DNA from: Pseudoalteromonas luteoviolacea
GTDB lineage: Bacteria > Pseudomonadota > Gammaproteobacteria > Enterobacterales > Alteromonadaceae
DNA length: 64,000 bases
Direction of reading: 5' to 3'
Assembly (NCBI RefSeq): GCF_000814765.1
Contig: NZ_JWIC01000007.1
Span: forward strand, 248,001-312,000
The notes under the pieces were generated by a model. It did no database searches. It saw only the letters and a list, made by a program, of their open reading frames with translations, and was not told the origin of the DNA. This document shows positions 27,897 through 36,527 of this stretch, piece by piece. The translations under genes were made by a program, and so were the position numbers. Within the stretch, counting starts at the first letter, position 1, and each line of letters opens with the position of its first letter.

Positions 27897-28487
27897 TTAA
27901 ACTTGCCATTGCATAAAGTTAGTTAAAAGCTGTGCGCCCACTTTGGCGCTTTTCTCAGGGTGAAATTGCATGCCTGCGTAGTTATCTTTGGCGATGATGG
28001 CCGAAAATGCTTGTCCGTATTCGCAACTCGCGAGCGTTGTGTCATTGAGCTCATGGGCAAAGCTGTGCACAAAATACACCTGATCATCATTACTGATCCC
28101 TTGTGTTAATGGGTGTGCCTTGGTGACATTGATGTTGTTCCAACCCATGTGCGGACTCGTTAGTTCACCGGTTTGCAGTGCTTTAATGTTGCCGTCGATG
28201 ACCCCAAGCCCTGTAATATTACCTTCTTCATTGTCATCACAGAGCATTTGCATACCCAAACAAATGCCCATGAGGGGTCTTTGGTAAGCGTTAATGGCGT
28301 CTTTCCACCCTTGCTCATTCAATCGTTTGATGGCCATATTAGCGTGCCCAACTCCCGGGAGGACAGCGCGGTCAAATTTAGCTAACTGACTAGGATCAGA
28401 TAACACTTCAGGTGTCACGCCTAAACGTTCGAATGCAAAGCGAACTGAGTTGATATTGGCACATCCGGTATTAATTATGGCTATCAT
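27897..28487 (-). CDS. hisH: Imidazole glycerol phosphate synthase, glutaminase subunit
   Basis: A 196-residue class I glutamine amidotransferase that supplies ammonia to HisF. The nucleophile is the Cys in [12 protein letters not shown]; the His and Glu partners lie in GMQFHPEKS. The start ATG at 28487 gives a four-base ATGA overlap with hisB and has AGGGG about seven bases upstream; a GTG at 28493 is less well placed. Confidence 0.95.
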   Translation of the reverse strand: MIAIINTGCANINSVRFAFERLGVTPEVLSDPSQLAKFDRAVLPGVGHANMAIKRLNEQGWKDAINAYQRPLMGICLGMQMLCDDNEEGNITGLGVIDGNIKALQTGELTSPHMGWNNINVTKAHPLTQGISNDDQVYFVHSFAHELNDTTLASCEYGQAFSAIIAKDNYAGMQFHPEKSAKVGAQLLTNFMQWQV

Positions 28488-29545
28488 AAACACCCCTTTG
28501 AGCTAGCAGTAAGTTGAGACGCATCTTTAGCAATGGCCATTCTTAATGCGCGAGAAAATGCTTTGAATAACCCTTCAACTTGGTGGTGGCAGTTGCCGTC
28601 AGAGACACTGAGTATTAGGCTTACTTGGGCGTTATCGGATAGCGACTTAAAAAAGTGCTCGACCATTTGCACATCTAAGTCACCGACATTATCGCGAGTA
28701 AAGTCGGCATTGAGTACAAATGATGCTCGGCCTGATAAATCTAATTGGCACTCTGCTTTACATTCATCCATCGGTAAAGCAAAACCGTATCGCGCGATTT
28801 GAGATTTAGTGCCAAGTGCTTCTCGTAATACTTGCCCCAGCGCGATACCGACATCTTCGACTAAGTGGTGCTCATCTATGTGTAAATCGCCCTGTGCTTT
28901 TATTTCAAGGCCAATATTGGCGTGGGTACGGATCTGATCAAGCATGTGATCGAAAAAACCAAGGCCAGTATTAATTTCGCCATTGGCGGTTTGGTCTAGG
29001 TTTGCAGCAACCGAGATCTGCGTCTCTTTAGTATTTCTGATCACACTGGCTTGACGGTTTTGCGTGGTCAGCTCGGTGACAATTTTGTTCCAATCATCGT
29101 CGTACAAGATGCCTTGAATACATAGGTTTTGTGCAAGTTGGATGTCTGTTTGACGATCCCCAATCACATAAGAGCGTGCTAGGTCCACTTTTCCTGAGCG
29201 CATCAGAGAAGTGAGTAAACCCGTTTTGGGTTTGCGACAATCACAGTTGTCTTCGTCAAAGTGCGGGCATATCAGCACTTCGTCAAACTTAATGCCTTGT
29301 GATGAGAAGATTTCCATCATTTTGTTGTGCGGTGCGGCAAAGTCTTCTTCTGGGAAACTGTCTGTGCCCAAGCCATCTTGGTTAGATACCATGACAAGGC
29401 GGTATCCTGCGCTTTGCAAAGCCAGCATGGCTGGGATAACATTAGGTAGAAGCGCTAATTTTTCTAGGCTATCTACCTGCTTGTCTGTAACAGGTTCTTC
29501 GATTAATGTGCCATCACGGTCGATGAATAGATATGGCGTACTCAT
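28484..29545 (-). CDS. hisB: Bifunctional histidinol-phosphatase / imidazoleglycerol-phosphate dehydratase
   Basis: A 353-residue fusion as in E. coli. The N-terminal HAD phosphatase has [12 protein letters not shown] with the catalytic Asp pair and a zinc loop [15 protein letters not shown]. The C-terminal dehydratase has [32 protein letters not shown] and [11 protein letters not shown], whose histidines and glutamates bind manganese. It catalyses steps six and eight of the pathway. Confidence 0.96.
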   Translation of the reverse strand: MSTPYLFIDRDGTLIEEPVTDKQVDSLEKLALLPNVIPAMLALQSAGYRLVMVSNQDGLGTDSFPEEDFAAPHNKMMEIFSSQGIKFDEVLICPHFDEDNCDCRKPKTGLLTSLMRSGKVDLARSYVIGDRQTDIQLAQNLCIQGILYDDDWNKIVTELTTQNRQASVIRNTKETQISVAANLDQTANGEINTGLGFFDHMLDQIRTHANIGLEIKAQGDLHIDEHHLVEDVGIALGQVLREALGTKSQIARYGFALPMDECKAECQLDLSGRASFVLNADFTRDNVGDLDVQMVEHFFKSLSDNAQVSLILSVSDGNCHHQVEGLFKAFSRALRMAIAKDASQLTASSKGCL

Positions 29546-29554
29546 TTTACTTCC

Positions 29555-30604
29555 TTACTCGCTTTGCTCTAGCCAAAGTTTGACTTGTTCTAATTCTTGC
29601 TCGCTACCGATTGATATTCTTAGCCAGTTGTCTTCACCAAATAGTGTAAACGGGCGCATAATGGTGCCGGCTTTCATTGCTTGTTCGATAAGTGCTTTGT
29701 CGCTTAATTGCAGCGTCACGAAATTGCCCTCACCGCAAAGAACCTGAGTGACTTTAGGTGAGTTACTCAGCCATGTTTTTAGTTTGGCTTTATTACTATT
29801 TAAGATATTTACCTGTCTGCGCATTTGCGTGACTGCATCTACCGACAGCGCCTGTTCTGCTATTTTTGCTACCGCGGTTGATACTGGGTAGGGCGCGATG
29901 ACTTTGCGTACAGGGTTTAATACCGCATCATTGGCCAACAAGAAGCCTGTTCTAAGTCCTGCGAGGGCAAACGCCTTAGAAAGGGTTCTTAGCACTACGA
30001 CATTATCGAAATCTTGTAGCAAAGACACCGCACTTTGCTCTGGGGCAAACTCAATATACGCTTCGTCCACGACGACCAGTGCAGAGTTCTCAAGTGCTTT
30101 GGCAAGCGCAGCAATTTTGTCAATCGGTGTCAGGCTGCCAGTAGGGTTATTTGGATTACAAATAAATACCAGTTTAGCATCGCCGATAAGTGCGCTGAGT
30201 TCGCTGCTTTGCGCTTCTTTCAATTGAGCTTGTGAAAGGGTGTTAATGGCAATGTTTTGTGTATCAGCTGAGACTTTATACATACCGTAAGTCGGTGTGA
30301 AAATCGCGATACTGTCTCTGGCTGGTTCACAAAATGTGCGCATTAATAGCTCAATGCCTTCATCGGCGCCTCGGGTCATCAACACCTGCGTTGGCGACAA
30401 TTGTGCGTACTGACTGTATGCATTAATTACGGATTCTGGTTGAGGCTCCGGATAGCGGTTTAAATCATCAATAGAGATCTCAATGCTTTTATTAAATGGG
30501 CTCTCGTTGGCATTTAGCCACGTATTTCCTGTGAGCTTTTCGCTTTTTGCTGAGCTATATGCTTTCAAGCTCTCGATATTTTTTGGTAATAATGAAGTTG
30601 CCAT
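29555..30604 (-). CDS. hisC: Histidinol-phosphate aminotransferase
   Basis: A 349-residue fold-type I PLP enzyme. Visible are NPNNPTGS, VVDEAYIEFAPE and the lysine region LRTLSKAFALAGLRTGFLLA, where the Lys forms the Schiff base, and the C-terminal FGEDNWLRISIGS with the phosphate-binding Arg. Its ATG overlaps the hisD stop by one base (TAATG). Confidence 0.95.
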   Translation of the reverse strand: MATSLLPKNIESLKAYSSAKSEKLTGNTWLNANESPFNKSIEISIDDLNRYPEPQPESVINAYSQYAQLSPTQVLMTRGADEGIELLMRTFCEPARDSIAIFTPTYGMYKVSADTQNIAINTLSQAQLKEAQSSELSALIGDAKLVFICNPNNPTGSLTPIDKIAALAKALENSALVVVDEAYIEFAPEQSAVSLLQDFDNVVVLRTLSKAFALAGLRTGFLLANDAVLNPVRKVIAPYPVSTAVAKIAEQALSVDAVTQMRRQVNILNSNKAKLKTWLSNSPKVTQVLCGEGNFVTLQLSDKALIEQAMKAGTIMRPFTLFGEDNWLRISIGSEQELEQVKLWLEQSE

Positions 30605-31899
30605 TATTGTTTTCCACCATTTAATCTAACTGCAACGGCATTCGCGTGTGCATCAAGTCCTTCGGCTTCTGCTAATGGCAAGATAGCCTTACTTAAATCA
30701 GATAAGCCTTGTTTAGTGATGGACTGAACGGTATAGGTTCTAAAAAAGTCCATTAAATTTAAACTGGAATAGGTTTTAGAGTAACCATACGTTGGTAGTA
30801 CATGATTGGTTCCCGATGCATAGTCGCCAGCTGACTCTGGTGTGTAGTCACCGACAAAAACAGAGCCTGCGTTTTTCACCAAATCAACACGAGACTGCGC
30901 ATCTCGAAGTTGCAGTATTAAGTGCTCAGGACCATACTCGGCTGACAATTCAAATGCTTTATCAATTGAATCAACTAAAACCAATGCACTGTTGTTCATG
31001 GCTTGTTTTGCGATTTCAGATCGAGATAACTCAGCCAGTTGCCTTGTGATTTCAGCTTCTACTTCAGTGATAAAGGTTTCACTGTCACTTAGCAGTAGTA
31101 CTTGAGAGTCCGCGCCGTGCTCAGCTTGTGATAGTAAATCAGCTGCAGCAAAAGCGGGGTTAGCGTTTTCATCTGCGATGACCAGTACTTCTGATGGACC
31201 TGCAGGCATGTCGATAGCAAAGCCAGGGACAGACTGGGATAACAGTTGCTTTGCCATAGTGACAAACGCATTACCAGGGCCAAATACTTTATCGACTTTT
31301 GGTACACTCTCAGTACCTAGTGCCATCGCCGCTACCACACCTGCGCCACCGCTTTCAATGATGGTATTTATGCCGCATTTTTTTGCTGCATATAAAATAG
31401 CAGGGTGGATCGGCTCTTCACCTTTCACTGGGGTTGCGAGCACCACGGTTTTTGCGCCGCTTAGCTGCGCACATACACCTTGCATTAACACAGAAGAAGG
31501 CAAAGGTGCGCTCCCGCCCGGTACGTAAATTCCGACAGCTTCAATGGCTTGATATTTTAGCTCGCATATCACGCCAGGCTGCGTTTCAAGTTGTTTAGGC
31601 TCAGGTAGTTGAAGCTCGTGAAATGCGCGTACGTTGTTGTAAGCTTGATCGATGGCACCTTTTAGCTCATTGCTGAGCAGAAATTCACTTTGTGTGATTT
31701 CATCTTCAGGTACTCGTAGTCTATCTGATTGGCGGTTATCAAACTGCTTGGCCATTTCCAGTAGGGCTTGGTCGCCTTTTTGACGCACGCTGTCAATGAT
31801 GCCTTCGACTGCTGCTTGCACTCCCGCACCTGCACTAACGGCAGGGCGAGTGAGTATTGCTTGCTGTGCTTGTTGGTCAAGTTGATCCCAAACTAGCAT
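30604..31899 (-). CDS. hisD: Histidinol dehydrogenase
   Basis: A 431-residue zinc enzyme for the last two oxidation steps to histidine. It contains the family blocks YVPGGSAPLPSSVLMQGV, GPGNAFVTMAKQLL, DMPAGPSEVLVIAD and AEHGADSQVLL, and the C-terminal GTNHVLPTYGYSKTYSSL. Second gene of the operon, three bases after hisG. Confidence 0.96.
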   Translation of the reverse strand: MLVWDQLDQQAQQAILTRPAVSAGAGVQAAVEGIIDSVRQKGDQALLEMAKQFDNRQSDRLRVPEDEITQSEFLLSNELKGAIDQAYNNVRAFHELQLPEPKQLETQPGVICELKYQAIEAVGIYVPGGSAPLPSSVLMQGVCAQLSGAKTVVLATPVKGEEPIHPAILYAAKKCGINTIIESGGAGVVAAMALGTESVPKVDKVFGPGNAFVTMAKQLLSQSVPGFAIDMPAGPSEVLVIADENANPAFAAADLLSQAEHGADSQVLLLSDSETFITEVEAEITRQLAELSRSEIAKQAMNNSALVLVDSIDKAFELSAEYGPEHLILQLRDAQSRVDLVKNAGSVFVGDYTPESAGDYASGTNHVLPTYGYSKTYSSLNLMDFFRTYTVQSITKQGLSDLSKAILPLAEAEGLDAHANAVAVRLNGGKQ

Positions 31900-31902
31900 A
31901 AT

Positions 31903-32802
31903 TTACTCCATCATTTTTTCGATTGGCATGACGAGGATAGAGTTCGCACCTAACGCTTTTAACTCTTCCATGGTTTCCCAGAACAATGTTTCGCTGCTCA
32001 CCATGTGTAGGGCAACGTAATCTTCACTGCCTGCAAGTGATAACAGTGTTGGTTGACCAGTGCCAGGTAGTAGTGCGCATACCTCTTCAAGTTTTGCTTT
32101 TGGTGCGTGCAGCATGATGTATTTGCTTTCTTTGGCTTGGCGAACGCCTTTTAAGCGTGGTAGCAATTTGTTAATTAATGAGAGCTTACTGTCGTCATTC
32201 AGGTTCGCATTTTGGATTAAACATGCGTTTGACTCTAAAATGGTATCACCTTGCATTAAACCATTTGCTTCCAGTGTTGCGCCTGTAGATACCAAGTCGC
32301 AAATTGCATCAGCAAGACCTGCACGCGGCGCAACTTCAACTGAACCCGTTAGCATAACCACGCTGGCATCGATGTTTTCTTTGGCAAGATATTGCTTAAG
32401 AATTTCTGGGTAGGTGGTGGCAATGCGTTTACCGTTAAACCAATCTTTTGACTGTTCACCTAATTCTTGTGGCCAAGCAAGCGCCAGCCTACAATAACCG
32501 AAGTCAAGCTTTGACAGCTTTTTAACCGCGTTGGATTGGCCTGCGCGTTCTCGCTCTGCTTGTGTTTCTACCAGTACGTTTTCACCAACAATGCCTAAAT
32601 CACATACGCCGTCCATCACTAAGCCTGGAATGTCGTCATCTCGAACACGAAGTACATCGATGGGCATGTTTGTTGAGTGCGCGATTAGACGTTGTTCACG
32701 CAAGTTCAGCTTAACGCCTAGTTGTTTTAACAAGGATTGGCAGTCTTTTGACAATCTGCCTGATTTTTGGATTGCGATACGTAAGCGATTAGATGTATTC
32801 AT
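31903..32802 (-). CDS. hisG: ATP phosphoribosyltransferase, long form
   Basis: A 299-residue HisG, the first and feedback-controlled enzyme of histidine synthesis. The length and the C-terminal segment ([18 protein letters not shown] through [11 protein letters not shown]) mark the long, self-regulated form that needs no HisZ. The catalytic part has [26 protein letters not shown] and [14 protein letters not shown]. First structural gene after the leader and attenuator. Confidence 0.96.
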   Translation of the reverse strand: MNTSNRLRIAIQKSGRLSKDCQSLLKQLGVKLNLREQRLIAHSTNMPIDVLRVRDDDIPGLVMDGVCDLGIVGENVLVETQAERERAGQSNAVKKLSKLDFGYCRLALAWPQELGEQSKDWFNGKRIATTYPEILKQYLAKENIDASVVMLTGSVEVAPRAGLADAICDLVSTGATLEANGLMQGDTILESNACLIQNANLNDDSKLSLINKLLPRLKGVRQAKESKYIMLHAPKAKLEEVCALLPGTGQPTLLSLAGSEDYVALHMVSSETLFWETMEELKALGANSILVMPIEKMME

Positions 32803-32824
32803 AATTTATTTCCTAATATTCAAA

Positions 32825-32853
32825 AACGAAAAACCCCGAGGGAACCTCAGGGC
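32825..32853 (-). terminator. his operon attenuator terminator
   Basis: On the minus strand CCCTGAGG and CCTCGGGG pair around a short loop and are followed by TTTTTCGTTTTT. It is located between the leader peptide and hisG. The upstream GGAGGTTCC-like strings (about 32886-32898) could form the alternative pairings. Confidence 0.9.
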
Positions 32854-32931
32854 GAAATAAATTTTAAATACGTTGAATGATTCGCCGGAGGTTCCTTTTA
32901 GGAATAACCCACCAGCGAAATACCTGACAGG

Positions 32932-32982
32932 CTATCCCGATGTATGATGGTGATGATGTACTGCTGTCAGATTTAAAAACAT
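32932..32982 (-). CDS. hisL: his operon leader peptide MFLNLTAVHHHHHTSG
   Basis: A 16-residue frame on the minus strand, ATG at 32982 and TAG at 32932, with five consecutive histidine codons. AGGTAAG lies upstream as ribosome site. The peptide is the sensor of the classical his attenuator: shortage of charged tRNA-His stalls the ribosome and blocks formation of the terminator at 32825-32853. Confidence 0.92.
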   Translation of the reverse strand: MFLNLTAVHHHHHTSG

Positions 32983-33147
32983 GTTCTTACCTAATTGTAA
33001 AATTTTCTGTAATTCGATTAACTTTTTATAGATAATCATGAAATTACCAAAGCATGCAAGTACTTTTTGAAAATAAATAAAGAATACATTATAGCTGCCG
33101 ATAATAAGTATATAGGTCAGTGGTTTATTTCTTGGGAGGATAAGCTT

Positions 33148-33378
33148 ATGGATGTTTTTAAACCTTACATGGCGCCTATCGTACGATTAAAAGTTGCGCA
33201 CAATGGTCCGTTTAAAATTGTTGGTGTGCTCGATAACAAAGCGGAAAAGATCAAAGGTAAATCTCAAACTAATAGTGTAGACAGTGAATTAAAACATCAG
33301 CGGGAGCTGCCTCCAGATGAGGACGATGAAAATAGTCACAGCTCAGATGATGAAAAACATCTGGATACTTGGGCTTAG
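33148..33378 (+). CDS. Small acidic-tailed protein of unknown function
   Basis: A 76-residue protein, MDVFKPYMAPIVRLKVAHNG at the start and a strongly acidic C-terminus (PPDEDDENSHSSDDEKHLD). The ATG at 33148 is chosen because GGGAGGA is located seven bases upstream. The frame is open back to a TTG at 33067, but that start has no ribosome site. No signal peptide or membrane segment; no family recognised. It lies between the divergent his leader and yoaA. Confidence 0.6.
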   Translation: MDVFKPYMAPIVRLKVAHNGPFKIVGVLDNKAEKIKGKSQTNSVDSELKHQRELPPDEDDENSHSSDDEKHLDTWA

Positions 33379-33510
33379 TTTGGCCATGAAGACTGGGTAA
33401 AACGTATTTAATTTAATAGAAAAATAACGGCAGAGTTTGTTGGGTACCTTGCTCTCGCTTAGATTTAAAATTAGAATTGCCTGAGTTATTTAGTCAGGTA
33501 ATATTTTTCT

Positions 33511-35433
33511 TTGTCCATAGAACAGTACTTCTCAGCGACCGGTCCACTTGCTAATCATTTTAGTGGATACCAACCAAGACAACCTCAAATTGAAATGGCT
33601 GTTGCGATTGATGATATCGTTAAAAACGGTGGTCAATGCGTAGTTGAAGCTGGTACAGGGACTGGTAAAACATTTGCCTACCTCGTCCCTGCTTTGATAA
33701 GTCCCAAAAAAGTCGTTATTTCAACGGGGTCTAAAGCGCTGCAAGAGCAGTTGTATCACAGAGATTTGCCGAGCCTTTTAAAGGCACTTGGTAAAGGGCG
33801 TAAAACTGCTTTGCTTAAAGGCCGAGCCAACTACTTGTGTACTTATCGTCTAAATCAGCATGTTGCCCATGTGCCAACAGATGACCCGGACGTGATGCAT
33901 CAACTTGCAATGGTTGCGAAGTTTGCAACAGAAACGCAAAGTGGTGACCTCGCTGATTGTGTTGGTATAGAGGAAGATGCCAAAGTCTTACCTTATGTGA
34001 GTTCGACAGCAGATAACTGTTTAGGGAAAGAGTGCCCAGATTTTGCTGAGTGCTATATACGTAAAGCGCGCCTTAAAGCCATGGAAGCCGATTTGGTGGT
34101 GATAAATCATCATTTATTCTTTGCCGATATGGCGGTCAAGGATTCTGGCTTTGCTGAATTAATGCCTACCGCAGATACCTATGTTTTTGATGAAGCGCAT
34201 CAGGTCAATGAGATTGCGAGCGATTATTTTGGTGAGTCAATCAGTACCAAGCAACTCAATGATTTAGTGAATGACATTCGTGTTATCTATCTCAGTGATA
34301 TGCCAGATATGCTGCAATTAGGTAAAACCCTTAATAAGCTCACCACCAGTATCGCTGATTTAAGACTGGTGTTTGGTGGTGATGGTGCGCGCGGAGATTG
34401 GCGAGAAGCGCTGCAAGACAAAGTGATCTGCGAGGCGCTGCACCGAGTAATTGGTAATTTAGACTTTTTGTATAAAGTACTCAAACTGTGCCTTGATCGT
34501 AGTGACAAAATCGAACACCCCTTTGAGCGCGTATTGGCCTTCAAAGGGCAAATGGAACGTGCGTTTGATGTTGCTCAAACGGGTTACAGTTATTGGTTTG
34601 AAACTACGCGTCGATTTGTGACCATTCATATCACACCATTGGATGTATCAAATCGTTTTCAAGAGTTGATAAAAAAAACAGAGGCTGGTTTTGTTTTTAC
34701 CTCGGCTACCTTGTCTGTTGATAATAAACTTGACCACTTTAACGCCAGTCTTGGTTTAGAGCCTGATTTTCATAAAATTGTAGATAGTCCGTTTGATTAT
34801 CAAAAGCAGGCGCTATTGTGTTTACCAAGGTATTTACCAGAGACTAAAGATGAACTTATGCCGCACTCGTTAGTTAAAATAGCGAAGTCGGTGATTAATG
34901 CGGCTGAGGGTCGTACATTTTTACTCTTCACTAGTTATCGCGTGATGCACCTTGTTTATGAGGGGATCAGCACGGCGACTGAATACCCCGTCTTTATGCA
35001 AGGTCAGTCGTCAAAGCGTATTATACTTGAGCAGTTTATTCGCCACGGTAATGCTGTTTTGCTTGGCACTGCATCGTTTTGGGAAGGGGTAGATGTGAGA
35101 GGGGATGCCTTAAGCTGTGTTGTTATCGACAAACTGCCTTTTACATCGCCAGATGATCCATTGTTACAAGCTAAAATGAAAGATGCAGAGCTCAGTGGTA
35201 AAGAGCCTTTTGAGGATATTCAACTACCACAGGCGGTCATTGCACTAAAGCAAGGTGTAGGGCGTTTGATCCGCGATAGATCTGATAAAGGTGTGCTTAT
35301 TATTTGCGATAATCGCTTAGTTACGAGAAAATACGGTGAAACGTTTATTAAAAGTCTTCCACCGATGACGCGTACGCGAGATTTGGAGAAGGCATTGAAT
35401 TTTTTAGAGAACATCGATAAACATGAAACATAA
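33511..35433 (+). CDS. yoaA: ATP-dependent DNA helicase YoaA (DinG/XPD family)
   Basis: A 640-residue Fe-S helicase, close to E. coli YoaA in length. It has Q-motif-like GYQPRQPQIEMA, Walker A VEAGTGTGKT at about residues 45-54, four cysteines for the cluster (ANYLCTYRL, then DNCLGKECPDFAECYIRK), the DEAH box FDEAHQV, and C-terminal motif VI GVGRLIRDRSDKG. In E. coli YoaA works with HolC in repair of replication forks. The start is TTG at 33511; no ATG gives a complete N-terminus. It overlaps tsaB by 11 bases. Confidence 0.93.
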   Translation: MSIEQYFSATGPLANHFSGYQPRQPQIEMAVAIDDIVKNGGQCVVEAGTGTGKTFAYLVPALISPKKVVISTGSKALQEQLYHRDLPSLLKALGKGRKTALLKGRANYLCTYRLNQHVAHVPTDDPDVMHQLAMVAKFATETQSGDLADCVGIEEDAKVLPYVSSTADNCLGKECPDFAECYIRKARLKAMEADLVVINHHLFFADMAVKDSGFAELMPTADTYVFDEAHQVNEIASDYFGESISTKQLNDLVNDIRVIYLSDMPDMLQLGKTLNKLTTSIADLRLVFGGDGARGDWREALQDKVICEALHRVIGNLDFLYKVLKLCLDRSDKIEHPFERVLAFKGQMERAFDVAQTGYSYWFETTRRFVTIHITPLDVSNRFQELIKKTEAGFVFTSATLSVDNKLDHFNASLGLEPDFHKIVDSPFDYQKQALLCLPRYLPETKDELMPHSLVKIAKSVINAAEGRTFLLFTSYRVMHLVYEGISTATEYPVFMQGQSSKRIILEQFIRHGNAVLLGTASFWEGVDVRGDALSCVVIDKLPFTSPDDPLLQAKMKDAELSGKEPFEDIQLPQAVIALKQGVGRLIRDRSDKGVLIICDNRLVTRKYGETFIKSLPPMTRTRDLEKALNFLENIDKHET

Positions 35434-36109
35434 TTTGCTAGCAATAGATGCTTCTACAGAAGCTTTGAGCCTTGCCCTTCACTTTAAAGGTAAAACTTTT
35501 ACTCACTTTGAAGTGTGTCCACAGCAACACAGTCAGAAAATTCTGCCGCTTGTAGATGCGTTATTATCTGAAGCAAATTGCACACTTAAAGATTTAGATG
35601 GCATTATATATGGTCGCGGACCGGGCAGTTTTACTGGCGTTAGAATCGGCGTGGCAGTCGCTCAAGGTCTAGCGTATTCGGCAGGTTTGAAATTACATGG
35701 TGTATCAACTTTACAAGCCATGGCGCAAGAAGCATTGCAAACACAGGACTGTGACGAAGTTATCAGTGCTATAGATGCACGTATGGGCGAAATTTACCTT
35801 GGCCATTTTGGTAAAGATGAGCTGGGTAACGCCATTGCAAAACAAGCAGAGATTGTCGTTAAGCCTGATGCTCTGCATGATAGCTTTAATGGTGTGAAAG
35901 GTGTCGGCACTGGTTGGCAAACTTATGCAGATGATGCACAACGTCTGAATGTATCAGTCATTGATTCAGTATCTTTACCCAATGCGTTATATATGTTGGC
36001 AAGTGGCGATATTGCATTTAGCAATGGTGATACGGTTATGGCTCAAGATGCTCAGCCGCATTATGTCAGGGATACGGTAACTTGGAAGAAGTTGCCAGGT
36101 CGTGAATAA
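35423..36109 (+). CDS. tsaB: tRNA threonylcarbamoyladenosine biosynthesis protein TsaB
   Basis: A 228-residue ASKHA-fold protein that forms a complex with TsaD and TsaE to make t6A37 in ANN-decoding tRNAs. It has LLAIDASTEALSLAL, HSQKILPLVDALLSEA and YGRGPGSFTGVRIGVAVAQGLAYS, all strongly typical. Length agrees with E. coli (231). Translation is probably coupled with yoaA. Confidence 0.95.
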   Translation: MKHNLLAIDASTEALSLALHFKGKTFTHFEVCPQQHSQKILPLVDALLSEANCTLKDLDGIIYGRGPGSFTGVRIGVAVAQGLAYSAGLKLHGVSTLQAMAQEALQTQDCDEVISAIDARMGEIYLGHFGKDELGNAIAKQAEIVVKPDALHDSFNGVKGVGTGWQTYADDAQRLNVSVIDSVSLPNALYMLASGDIAFSNGDTVMAQDAQPHYVRDTVTWKKLPGRE

Positions 36110-36150
36110 GGCACTATCCTTAAATTAGGCACAAATAGTGGGCGCGTAGC

Positions 36151-36441
36151 ATGCGGATTAATCAAGTAGTTCAAAATCAGGACACTTATCAGTTCAACTC
36201 CAAGGTGGTTAAAACTCAGGAGAATGCGCGCCCGAATGACAATAGCAGCCCAGTCAGTGACATTAAGTTCAGTCCTCAAGGTGTTAAATTGGCGGAGCAG
36301 TTTCAACAGGACAAACGCTCGGTCATCTACGATCAACCTTCCTTCAACTCCAGCAAAGCAGTCCAGTCATACTCGGCCGTTCAAAATGAAACTAGACGCT
36401 CAGAAATACAAGCGCTCATAGGTGTTGATTTATACGCTTGA
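36151..36441 (+). CDS. Small conserved-looking protein of unknown function
   Basis: A 96-residue, polar, probably disordered protein (SKVVKTQENARPNDNSSPVSD) that ends in a more ordered segment, RRSEIQALIGVDLYA. No signal peptide or membrane segment. It starts 41 bases after tsaB in the same direction and could be part of that transcript. A weak resemblance in style to flagellar or anti-sigma small proteins is not enough for a call. Confidence 0.6.
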   Translation: MRINQVVQNQDTYQFNSKVVKTQENARPNDNSSPVSDIKFSPQGVKLAEQFQQDKRSVIYDQPSFNSSKAVQSYSAVQNETRRSEIQALIGVDLYA

Positions 36442-36527
36442 TCAGGTTGAATTATTTTCAGTAAAAAATTGCAATAACCGATTGTAATCTAAATTTATTG
36501 GGGTAATGTAAAAAGAAAAACCGAGTT

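Noticed and set aside
28173..31528. Many plus-strand frames of 60-180 codons within the his operon
   Set aside because: All are opposite strongly supported his genes and show no recognisable protein features.
33067..33147. Upstream extension of the small acidic protein from a TTG
   Set aside because: No ribosome site, whereas the ATG at 33148 has GGGAGGA at ideal spacing.
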